From Turbatrix aceti (lineage: Eukaryota; Nematoda; Chromadorea; Rhabditida; Panagrolaimidae), in contig CAXAKE010000008.1 of the NCBI GenBank assembly GCA_963969345.1, positions 1 to 10,125 on the forward strand: DNA of 10,125 bases, read 5' to 3'. Positions 1 through 6,290 of the stretch are shown here, piece after piece. The position numbers and the translations under genes were made by a program. Under the pieces are notes generated by a model that had not been told where the DNA came from, did no database searches, and saw only the letters and a program-made list of their open reading frames with translations. Within the stretch, counting starts at the first letter, position 1; every line of letters starts with the position of its first letter.

Positions 1-477
1 TTATTATACTATTAGTAAAAAATACATATACCTGAAGTGGTTTGAAAAAAGTAGACACAAGAAATTTCTCAAATTTTAATCAAATGTCCTAAAACGGTAT
101 CTAACATGATCTACGTCTTCGATAGAATAGTTGTCGGGCATATCCGAGACTTTTATCCAGATAACGGAAAAACAAGGTGAAAATTTGTAGTTCGATATTT
201 TCTTTTCAAAAATTTTCTGTAAAAATTTGTGAAATTCAAAAATGTGCTCCAGCCAAAAGTTGCGCTTTTGAACAGGCTTTGATATTACGTTTTGATGCTC
301 TGAGGATATTGCCCCTGGGCTTCAAAACAATTCACTTAGCCTCTGGATAAGGGAGGGAACAGAGAGAGTAGAAGAGAGTGCAGATCTTGCAGTTTGAACA
401 GAGAAAGGAATCGGAAAGGAACGGGAGTGATCAAACACAAAACGCCGCCCGCCGAGAGGCAAATGCGGGAAAACGAT
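1..477. other. AT-rich intergenic stretch, no gene seen
   Basis: No supportable gene. Positions 1-300 are AT-rich with short A and T runs. Positions 345-440 are purine-rich with GA repeats, and 441-470 carry a short GC-rich patch. A minus-strand open frame covers 322-534, but it overlaps the tRNA-like element, has no splice signals and resembles no family I recognise. Confidence 0.5.
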
Positions 478-548
478 GCGTTTGTAGGCGAGTGGTGCGA
501 GAGTGAATCCATCACCTACGGGTCCCAGGTTCAATCCCTGGAGGGTGT
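478..548 (+). pseudogene. degenerate tRNA-like element with A and B boxes
   Basis: The T arm is perfect: stem CCAGG (525-529), seven-base loop TTCAATC (530-536), stem CCTGG (537-541). It contains a good RNA polymerase III B box, GGTTCAATCC (528-537). An A-box-like TAGGCGAGTGG starts at 485, about 43 nt upstream, which is the normal tRNA spacing. The rest is poor. The acceptor arms (478-484 and 542-548) pair almost only by wobble, no convincing D stem forms, and the best anticodon loop (506-512) lacks the invariant U33. No T4 terminator follows closely. It is therefore more likely a decayed tRNA or the head of a tRNA-derived SINE than a working tRNA. The A box is most like serine or leucine tRNAs. 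Identity is uncertain. Confidence 0.42.
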
Positions 549-898
549 AAGCTTCTTTACCTAATTGCTAGGGATCACTAATAAATTATAAAAGCTTAAT
601 ACAGTATCATACAGTACCCCAGACCCCCTAACATAAGACTCGTAAAGACTTCAAAAAAGTAAAATACATGTGTGGTACCATTCGAACCGCAAAAATGAGA
701 GGAATCCAAATATGATAAAAGATATACATACTTCTTCCATTGAAAAGTGCCTCAAGGCAAATACTAAATTTCAATGACCCTTTCAAGTGCAATCTTTTTC
801 TCCTGATTTATAAAGTAGTAAGAAATTTCTTTAACTCTCAAAAAATTATCCCATTACTTTTTTTTGCAAGTTTACCGTAAATTTGTTTAATAAACATC
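549..898. other. AT-rich intergenic stretch, nothing recognised
   Basis: No open frame, RNA or clear repeat stands out apart from a two-copy ATACAGTA near 600-617 and T runs at 840-870. Confidence 0.5.
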
Positions 899-1253
899 CC
901 TGGTGGCGAAGCGGGAGAATCTCCTATTTCTCATGGGAGAATTTCTCCGGAGAATCTCCGAAGATACTCCCGGGTAAAAAAATTCTCCCGGGAGATTTGT
1001 AAATAATTATACGGAAAATAATAATACAATTAATGAAAAATCTGCGTTTTTATAAACTGCTGTAAACAGAAATGCGTTAGCAATGTGCTGAAACAGAACA
1101 GAACTGTCCGTTTTGATTTTTATGTCGTTAATTAACTTTTTTTAAGGGGGAAAACATTTTTTGATGCTTTATAGCAAGCTCTCGGGAGATTTTGGGAGAA
1201 TCTCCGGAGATTTTCTCCCGGGATGCAATCTCCCGGGAGATTTCGCCACCCTG
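899..1253. mobile_element. hAT-like non-autonomous element (MITE)
   Basis: The segment is bounded by imperfect terminal inverted repeats. The left end reads CCTGGTGGCGAA (899-910 approx.) and the right end reads TTCGCCACCCTG (1242-1253), whose complement is CAGGGTGGCGAA; the two agree at 10 of 12 bases. CAGGGTGG-type ends are characteristic of hAT-superfamily elements. Just inside both ends lie many copies of GGGAGAATCTCC and CTCCCGGGAG, each nearly self-complementary, so each subterminal region can fold on itself and the two can pair with each other. The centre (about 1000-1180) is plain AT-rich DNA. At about 355 bp with no coding frame it must be non-autonomous. I do not see the 8-bp target duplication expected of hAT elements, so the exact borders or the class may be wrong. 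Confidence 0.6.
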
Positions 1254-1270
1254 CGCACAACTACTTCTTT

Positions 1271-1300
1271 TGGACTGCCGTAGGTCAGCCCGAAGCTTCT
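1271..1300. repeat. GC-rich hairpin repeat, copy 1 (left arm decayed)
   Basis: Core ACTGCC-GTA-GGTCAG followed by the usual CCCGAAGCTTCT right arm. The outer left arm AGAAGC is missing. The second core pair is T-A where most copies have C-G or G-C, so pairing is partly kept despite divergence; one C-T mismatch is present. The AT-rich tail after it resembles the tail after copies 4 and 5. Confidence 0.6.
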
Positions 1301-1560
1301 GTTTTATATTCGGAGCCGATCAGAAATGCCAAGGTTGTACATTATGAAAATATTGTTGTTTTCTAGCATTATTTTATTTAACCGATGAACAAAACTTTTT
1401 TCATATTTTTTTCAGCGTTTTTTAATTTTTTGTCCTTACTCATGTATCATTTCAGTTCAATTTTCTGGGAGCAACCAACTTCAATTTTTTGTAGGTGTGC
1501 GCTCTGTTTTTCTATTTTTTCACTCCTGCTCCTGCTCGCGTTTTTTCTAACTAAATTTTT

Positions 1561-1660
1561 TTGTGCTTGCTCCGCTCACGCTCTTCATTTTTCTATTTTT
1601 TTCTTGAAGAACGTTTTTTGCTCTTGCCTCTGCTCCGAGCAGAAGCAAGAGCAAGCACAA
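1561..1660. repeat. nested inverted repeat of CTTGCTC / GAGCAAG type
   Basis: A perfect 12-bp inverted repeat joins TTGTGCTTGCTC (1561-1572) to GAGCAAGCACAA (1649-1660). Nested inside its right part is a second near-perfect palindrome at 1620-1652: 8 bp (GCTCTTGC/GCAAGAGC), one C-A mismatch, 7 bp (TCTGCTC/GAGCAGA) and a one-base centre. Related CTCCTGCTC repeats lie at 1522-1540. The surroundings (1385-1670) are T-rich simple sequence, and the open frames crossing them are low-complexity artefacts. Confidence 0.7.
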
Positions 1661-1741
1661 GCTTGAGAAATTTCGGGAGCAAGGAAAGACCGTAATGCTT
1701 TTCATATCAATGAAATTGAACGCGTCACGCGCCATAGAGTC

Positions 1742-1779
1742 TTAGAAGCAGAGGGACAGCCGAAGGCCGGCCCCGAGCT
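1742..1779. repeat. GC-rich hairpin repeat, copy 2
   Basis: Left arm AGAAGC is intact. The core GGGACAGCC-GAA-GGCCGGCCC has one A-C mismatch in the stem, and the right arm is shortened to GAGCT. GAA loop as in the better copies. Confidence 0.65.
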
Positions 1780-1991
1780 AATTTAAAATAAATATTTTTT
1801 CGCTACAAAGAACCCTCGATTTGCCCAAAATTCATCCGGAAGCCTTCCAGGTAAATGATAACAAGCTGTGCTTTTTACAAATAATTTCTCTTGGATACGG
1901 CAAAATTGCCGGTACAAAGCTTTACTTCCTATGAAAATATGGTTTCCTAATTTTTTGCAATAAACCTAAGCCGTCCAATTTTTTTGGTCGC

Positions 1992-2024
1992 GTAAAGGGT
2001 GGCCAAAGGCCGCCTCAAAGCTTT
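1992..2024. repeat. GC-rich hairpin repeat, copy 3 (most diverged)
   Basis: Core GGGTGGCC with an AAA loop and GGCCGCCTC on the other side, then AAAGCTTT as a weak right arm. One T-G wobble replaces the usual C-G pair. Assigned to the family on the core and on its position within the array. Confidence 0.5.
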
Positions 2025-2107
2025 TAAAGTTTTCCGTTACCTTTTACTCCAAGCTTACCGAAAGTTTATGTAATGCCTAACAGTAGCATACAACTTATAT
2101 TTCTTTT

Positions 2108-2145
2108 GGAAGCGTAGGCACGGCCGCAGGTCGGCCCGAAGCTCC
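2108..2145. repeat. GC-rich hairpin repeat, copy 4
   Basis: Left arm GGAAGC, core CACGGCC with a GCA loop and GGTCGGCCC, then GAAGCTCC. One G-T wobble in the core. The 111-nt step to copy 5 and the tail TATGTTATGAAAA match the tail after copy 1, showing that spacer and hairpin were copied together. Confidence 0.65.
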
Positions 2146-2218
2146 TATTCTATATTTAAATTTTACGTATCAGAATATTCAAGTTTCTATGTTATGAAAA
2201 AAGAAAAAAACAAGTTTT

Positions 2219-2257
2219 AGAAGCTTCGGGACGGCCGAAGGCCGGCCCGAAGCTTCT
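2219..2257. repeat. GC-rich hairpin repeat, copy 5 (near-perfect)
   Basis: The best-paired copy. The outer stem is 12 perfect base pairs (AGAAGCTTCGGG with CCCGAAGCTTCT), followed by one constant A-G mismatch, a 5-bp inner stem (CGGCC with GGCCG) and a GAA loop. Seventeen of eighteen positions pair. Confidence 0.85.
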
Positions 2258-2396
2258 GTTTTTTTAAATATTAGAAACCGATCAAACAAGCAATGTTTCT
2301 GAATTTCATACTGTTGCAGCAGTGCGAAATTCATACTGTTCCAAACGGTAAACAAAGCTTTTTTAGCCCCGAGTTAGAACATTTCGAAGAGTTTTA

Positions 2397-2434
2397 AAAG
2401 CGGAGAAACGGCCGAAGGCCGGTCCGAAGCATCT
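2397..2434. repeat. GC-rich hairpin repeat, copy 6
   Basis: Inner stem CGGCC-GAA-GGCCG is intact. The right arm reads TCC where most copies have CCC, and the left arm has the matching A, giving A-T in place of G-C. An A-C mismatch follows. The outer arms (AAAAGC / GAAGCATCTT) are only partly paired. Confidence 0.65.
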
Positions 2435-2742
2435 TCCATATCTAAATTTATTTCAAAGTTTGTAGCATGATTTTCGCAAAATGGCTGAGCAATATGATGT
2501 TTTGCCATAACAACCAAGATCTAAAACGTGCCGCATCAAAAAACGAAGGTCCGTCAGAAAAATGTTACTATTCCAAAGTACTTTCTATGTATTCGTATTT
2601 ATATAGCGCGTCGCGTAAATACCTACAGTAAGGCCCAAAAATTTTTAGTTTTTTTGTTTGGAGTCTCCAAATTTTCGGTTTCTTTTTACTGTAAGCGGTT
2701 ATGAGGGTTTTATCTTTCACCCGCATACAACTACATTATTTT

Positions 2743-2781
2743 AGAAGCGTAGGGATGGCCGAAGGCCAGCCCAAAGCTTCT
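2743..2781. repeat. GC-rich hairpin repeat, copy 7
   Basis: Full-length copy with AGAAGC/GCTTCT outer arms. The core is GGGATGGCC-GAA-GGCCAGCCC: the first inner pair is T-A where other copies have C-G, so both sides have changed and pairing is preserved. Confidence 0.8.
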
Positions 2782-2888
2782 ACCTTATCAAACTTTTTAT
2801 GCAAGTTATTTTATGCATTTTCTATAAATACATGAGAAAATGCGCGTTGTATCTAAAACTAAACCCTTAACAACGATTTTCGACTTTT

Positions 2889-2927
2889 AGAAGCGTAGGG
2901 ACGGCCGAAGGCCGGCCCGAAGCTTCT
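2889..2927. repeat. GC-rich hairpin repeat, copy 8
   Basis: Closest to the consensus: AGAAGC, GTA, GGGACGGCC, GAA loop, GGCCGGCCC, GAA, GCTTCT. The GTA/GAA internal loop separates the two stem parts; copy 5 has this loop paired as well. Confidence 0.85.
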
Positions 2928-3048
2928 CTTTTTTTTATCATTAGAAATCGGTCAAACGAGCAACGTTTCTCAGTTTTATACTGTTGCAGCATTCCAAAAG
3001 GTGAACAAAACTTTTTTAGCGACAAATTAGAGCATGTCAAAGAGTTTT

Positions 3049-3087
3049 GGAAGCGGAGGAACGGCCGAAGGCCGGTCCGAAGCTTCT
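3049..3087. repeat. GC-rich hairpin repeat, copy 9
   Basis: Full-length copy GGAAGC ... GCTTCT with core GGAACGGCC-GAA-GGCCGGTCC. A-T replaces the G-C pair found in copies 5, 7 and 8, again changed on both sides. It closes the second copy of the duplicated unit. Confidence 0.8.
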
Positions 3088-3115
3088 TATCCAATTTCTT
3101 TGATAAAAATTTGAC

Positions 3116-3156
3116 TTTAACAAGCAGGCTGAGATGATTTTAACAAGCAGGCTGAG
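3116..3156. repeat. 18-nt direct repeat, period 23
   Basis: TTTAACAAGCAGGCTGAG occurs at 3116-3133 and again at 3139-3156. It lies in the tail of the last hairpin unit and is a recent local duplication; the earlier unit has only one related CTGAG. Confidence 0.85.
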
Positions 3157-3215
3157 TAAAATGTTGCTTTGCCGTATCGGCTCATCATACTAAAATGTTG
3201 ATATTCTAAAAGGTC

Positions 3216-3411
3216 AAACGTAGATTTGTTTTAAGCACAAAAATAACCGTAAAACTTTTCAAATGCACCAGCAACCTTTCTGATCGCAACATTTTCACAA
3301 AAGCACTAACAATGTTTTTCAAATCTGCATTTGGTCATTTTTATGACAGACAAAATAAATCATGCAAAGGGGCAGCTGGACGCTGCAGCTTTATGTAATA
3401 CACCCTGTTGC
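3216..3411. other. intergenic spacer, nothing recognised
   Basis: Mixed AT-rich DNA between the hairpin array and the GC-rich repeats. GCAGC and GCTGC at 3372-3387 can form a small stem-loop. No gene signal. Confidence 0.45.
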
Positions 3412-3490
3412 ACCCGAAGGGCTAGCCAAAATGACACGGGTATACAAACCAAACATGGATCCACGAATATAACCCGCAGGGCTAGACCAA
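3412..3490 (+). repeat. two-copy direct repeat, period 60
   Basis: ACCCGAAGGGCTAGCCAA (from 3412) recurs as ACCCGCAGGGCTAGACCAA (from 3472). The matched part is about 19 nt; the rest of the 60-nt step is not clearly repeated. It sits directly before the GC-rich minisatellite. Confidence 0.65.
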
Positions 3491-3556
3491 GATACTCAGA
3501 TACTTTTCCTAAAAAAACTTTGACCTACAACACTTCTCCCGTTACATTGGGGAACG

Positions 3557-3722
3557 AACCAGTTGGAGCGAGCGAGCGAAGCGAGCGAGCGGACGTGGCA
3601 AGAACCAGTTGGAGCGAGCGAGCGAAGCGAGCGAGCGGACGTGGCAAGAACCAGTTGGAGCGAGGGAGCCTGCGAAGCGGGCGCGAAGCGCCCGCGGAGC
3701 GGCGACCGAGCGGACGTGGCCG
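3557..3722 (+). repeat. GC-rich minisatellite, 46-nt unit, three copies
   Basis: Units begin with AACCAGTTGGAGCGAG at 3557, 3603 and 3649, an exact 46-nt period, and end with GCGGACGTGGC. The first two copies look identical over the whole unit. The third is enlarged by about 27 nt of GC-only words between the same ends. Because 46 is not a multiple of three and the unit has no stop in any frame, several long open frames (Arg, Glu, Ser and Ala-rich) appear here on both strands. They are by-products and not evidence of a protein. The base composition differs sharply from the AT-rich surroundings. Confidence 0.88.
3677..3695. repeat. perfect GC hairpin with GAA loop
   Basis: GCGGGCGC (3677-3684), loop GAA, GCGCCCGC (3688-3695): eight perfect G-C pairs inside the extra DNA of the third minisatellite unit. 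The GAA loop is the same as in the 1271-3087 hairpins, although the stem sequence is different. Confidence 0.85.
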
Positions 3723-3726
3723 TGCC

Positions 3727-3742
3727 AGCGCGCTTGCGCGCT
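3727..3742. repeat. perfect GC inverted repeat AGCGCGC/GCGCGCT
   Basis: Seven perfect pairs around a TT centre, just after the last minisatellite unit. The sequence returns to AT-rich at about 3745. Confidence 0.85.
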
Positions 3743-4328
3743 TTACTCCCTGTACAAAATATCCTTCCCCTGTGTAAATTATTACAGACTGCAAAAAAAT
3801 GTGAAAGTTCAATGTAACACAACGAATCGTGGATGCTAATATTATGTTAGTATAATAGAATTTTTGGTATCCAAGGAGGTATTGAAAATATCCTTGTTTG
3901 ATTTCCGTCTGGATTGTAAGTGACAGCAAAGTAAGTGCGATGCTTCATTTATACGGTTTCTGATTTTATAAAAACTGTTGAGTTTCAGATAACCGACTTA
4001 TAAATCGTAACACCTACTAATACCGATTGATCATGACTGGCTAATAAATTTTAGACACAATAACAAATTGAAAAAAAATAGTGATTGCATTTGATTGGTT
4101 TTTGGCCTCTGAAGGCATGTGAACGCTTTTAATCATCATTTTCCTGCGTTCCTTCCGATTGAAGGCCCTGGAACAAAGGTGACAGAAGCGTTCGCAAACA
4201 AACCCATACGGTTCAATACCCCCCTTTTCCAAAGCATTTCAAAGTTTTTTTTCCCTTTAATCATGTCTCGCTTTTTAAATAATGATAACGTCAAGGATCA
4301 GAATGGCACAGGAGGCTTTAGTTGAGCT
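3743..4328. other. intergenic stretch downstream of ferritin, no gene
   Basis: AT-rich DNA holding the ferritin 3' flank (its lower end is transcribed leftwards from 4329). Two opposed small frames at 4041-4232 (minus) and 4119-4325 (plus) overlap each other and resemble no known protein. Nothing else is recognised. Confidence 0.45.
4256..4261 (-). terminator. possible polyadenylation signal ATTAAA for ferritin
   Basis: On the minus strand ATTAAA lies about 70 nt past the ferritin stop codon. It is the commonest variant of AATAAA, and no canonical AATAAA was found nearer. Position fits a short nematode 3' UTR. Confidence 0.35.
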
Positions 4329-5928
4329 TTAGTCAAAGTACTCGCGGTCGAACTGGAATTCGCCGAGTCCGGAGCCGACGCGTTTGAGCGTAGTCACGAT
4401 CTTGCCGATCTCATTGATGGATTCTACCTGGTGGGCGAGGAAGGTGCCTTCGAGGAAGTCGGTGAGCTGGGCATCGTTGCTGTTCGACGCCGTCGCGTGG
4501 AGCTCGAGCAGCGACTGGTTGTTGAAGCGTTCGAGCTGAAGCGCGGCCGTGAAGGCTTCAAGCGCGTTGCCCCACGTGTCTTTTTCGGGCTTCTTGACGT
4601 CCTGGAGAACGACGCGGCCCCCTCGCTTGTTCTGGTACGCGATGAACTGGCTGGCGTGGTCGCGTTCTTCGTCGCTTTGGGCCTGAAAAAAACGAAGAGG
4701 GTTAAAAAAACGCCAAAAATTATTATAAAACGATCCGTTTCGTTTTTACACTTCAGCGCAGTTTTTTGCTCGACAAATAATAGATTTTATCAGATAACGC
4801 GCAAAATTGAAATTGTTTAGTTGGTTTTTGGTTGCATAAAAACGAAAAAGATCTATCCATAAATTGGCATAGAAAAAAACTAAAAAAAATAAATTTTAGA
4901 TATTTTACATAATAAAAATTACAGTACTTTTTTTTGAATTAATCAAATGCAACATAAATATTTTTCTATGCCAACATCATCCTTCCCCCCAGATACCCAT
5001 GGAGGTGAGTATTTTCCTTTGCGTTCCAGAAGCGACACAATCTTATCAGACTGATTTTTCGCAGTCTGTGAGCGTGTCTGAAAAAAATAATCAAAAACAA
5101 TGATAACCAAAAGGCATCGACCAAATTTCATTCATGGATTCTCGTCGCGAATTTTTTTTTGTTTTCACTTAAAATTGTTTGTTTGTTTTGTTTTTGCCAA
5201 AAAAAGCAGCTTCAGGAAGCAACAAACATCGTTGTTATTTTTTTGCTGCTCGTAAAAAAATACATAAAAGCGAAAACAACGTTGCAAGCCGGGAGAGGCT
5301 TTTTTTTGTGCACATAAATAGTAGCATGTTGACTCCTTGGAGTATGTAGTCGTCGTCGTCATCGTGGAAGGCACTAATACTAGCAAACAACGCTCATTTC
5401 AGATGGAGCTCAAATAAATTTTTCTTTCTCTCCCCTGCGCAAATTTTCCATCCATCAAAAAAGTCCATCATCAAAAATGTATACGTATGATCGTGAAAAT
5501 CACGAGTGCTGCGCCGGGTGGCCCCACGTGATCTTCTTTTTCTCGTCATCCGTGTCAGCCTGCTCACGACGACGAAAACGACGGAAGGTGGCACTTGACA
5601 CCTGCGTTCCCGCCATCACCTGTCCTCTTTTTTTTTCGTTCGCTTTTGATGTTTTTTGAAAGAAAAAAAATAGGACAACATGATCTTCGGGCAGAAAAAG
5701 GTTGATCGAAGTCCACGTCCAAGTGCAATAAATTATTGAAAACAAACAAAAACTCACGCGGAACCACTTGGCGACGTTGGGGAGGGCGACGTCGTCGCGG
5801 TCGAAGTAGGCGGACATGGAGAGGTAGACGTACGAGGCGTAGAGCTCGATGTTGATCTGCTTGTTGAGGGCGGCCTCGGCCTCGTTGGAGAAGTTCTGAC
5901 GGATTGCAGAGATGGGGCTGGTAGACAT
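4329..5928 (-). CDS. ftn: ferritin, heavy-chain (ferroxidase) type
   Basis: Predicted to oxidise Fe(II) to Fe(III) and store it inside a 24-subunit cytosolic shell. Exon 1 is 5928-5758 (57 codons) and exon 2 is 4682-4329 (117 codons plus TAA). The intron runs 5757-4683 with a GTGAGT donor and TTTTTTTCAG acceptor in phase 0. The 174-residue product is close to the about 170 of worm FTN-1/FTN-2. The family core [15 protein letters not shown] begins at residue 25, DEERDHA at 61 and KPEKDTWG at 88. By alignment with human H ferritin, the ferroxidase ligands are all present: Glu28, Tyr35, Glu63, His66, Glu108 and Gln142. There is no signal peptide, so it is cytosolic. Nearly all codons end in C or G, unlike the receptor gene downstream, suggesting high expression. 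The start is fixed by homology and by a TTTCAG 13 nt upstream. Which worm paralogue it matches is undecided. Confidence 0.96.
4787..4797. promoter_or_regulatory. back-to-back GATA site TTATCAGATAA
   Basis: A palindrome offering a GATAA core on both strands. Worm ferritin genes are known to need the intestinal GATA factor ELT-2, so a GATA pair in this intron is plausible. Short motifs of this kind also arise by chance in AT-rich DNA. Confidence 0.35.
5042..5048 (-). promoter_or_regulatory. GATA-type site CTGATAAG
   Basis: Read on the ferritin strand this is CTGATAAGA, close to the TGATAA core favoured by ELT-2 in intestinal genes. Location in the ferritin intron is the only context; no binding evidence. 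Confidence 0.35.
5525..5530. promoter_or_regulatory. CACGTG site in the ferritin intron
   Basis: CACGTG contains the ACGTG core of HIF-1 response elements on both strands and is also a bHLH E-box. C. elegans ftn genes carry HIF-1 elements beside GATA sites in an upstream iron-dependent enhancer. Here the site is intronic, so the link is inference. Confidence 0.3.
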
Positions 5929-5941
5929 GGTTTCTAGAAGG

Positions 5942-5950
5942 CTGAAAGGA
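5942..5950 (-). promoter_or_regulatory. probable spliced-leader acceptor of ferritin mRNA
   Basis: On the minus strand TCCTTTCAG ends at 5942, leaving a 13-nt leader before the ATG at 5928. This is the nematode acceptor consensus in the usual trans-splice position. A TATAAAA-like word at 5972-5978 would put a start close to the same place, so direct initiation without trans-splicing is the alternative. Confidence 0.6.
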
Positions 5951-6290
5951 AGAAATTGGGGCATTCTATTTTTTTATAAATGCACGCAAAAAATTTCGCG
6001 ACGTGTAAAAATTGGGTTTTTATAGCGAAAAAATTGTTTTTATCTATAAAAAATTTTTGGCGTCCTAAATTGCATATAGAAAAGTTTTCAAAAAATATTC
6101 ACAAAGTTTTTAAAATTTTAAAAACCCCCGTAAAATTCCCACAGTCCGGAAAAATCCGAAACACCCTAAAACGCAGTCAGCCAAGAAATGAGCGTATCAC
6201 CCCAAGACAACCGCAATCGCGGTTGTATTTACTGCGTGGCCTGACCGAAAAGCGACAAGCAACCGGTAGGGGCTGCGCTGTTTAATCGAG
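5951..6290 (-). promoter_or_regulatory. T-rich upstream flank of ferritin, likely promoter
   Basis: On the ferritin strand this stretch is rich in T runs (A runs on the plus strand), as is common just upstream of worm genes. An ACGTG core lies at 6001-6005. A GATAAG word (plus strand) lies just beyond at 6293-6299. The plus-strand frame 5980-6285 is Lys/Asn-rich by composition and is not accepted as a gene. Confidence 0.4.

Larger units (their letters stand above)
2219..3215. repeat. segmental duplication of a hairpin-bounded unit
   Basis: Positions 2219-2434 and 2889-3087 are two diverged copies of one unit: a CCC-type hairpin, an AT-rich spacer with the shared words TTAGAAA, GATCAAAC or GGTCAAAC, TACTGTTGCAGCA, and AGAGTTTT, then a TCC-type hairpin. 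Similarity seems to continue weakly to about 2590 and 3215 (CTGAGCAATATGATG versus CTGAGTAAAATGTTG, then TTTGCC). The first copy carries a small internal duplication of TTCATACTGTT. No frame or RNA gene is apparent within the unit. Confidence 0.65.
4683..5757 (-). other. ferritin intron 1 (1075 nt)
   Basis: Much longer than the 49-50 nt introns of the receptor gene. It holds GATA-type sites at 4787-4797 and 5042-5048, CACGTG at 5525, a perfect TCGTGA-AAA-TCACGA stem-loop (5491-5505), and inverted TGTCCT/AGGACA near 5620-5680 around a T tract and an A tract. The part 5490-5630 is notably richer in GC. No coding frame within it looks real. The size and the site cluster suggest a regulatory intron. 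Confidence 0.85.

Noticed and set aside
322..534. Minus-strand 70-codon frame
   Set aside because: Overlaps the tRNA-like A and B boxes and resembles no protein family.
1385..1666. Plus-strand open frame rich in Phe, Leu and Ser
   Set aside because: It follows from T-rich simple sequence and the CTTGCTC inverted repeat; low complexity, no domain.
1271..3087. CRISPR array
   Set aside because: Repeats are hairpins with uneven 110-480 nt spacing and related spacers in a eukaryotic, intron-bearing genome; no cas genes.
2867..3094. Minus-strand 75-codon frame
   Set aside because: Lies across two hairpin repeats and their duplicated spacer; composition follows the repeats.
3331..3929. Overlapping open frames on both strands rich in Arg, Ser, Ala and Glu
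   Set aside because: They are produced by the stop-free 46-nt GC-rich repeat, are open in several frames at once, and have no start context or splice signals.
4041..4325. Opposed small frames downstream of ferritin
   Set aside because: They overlap each other on opposite strands, lie in the ferritin 3' flank and show no protein features.
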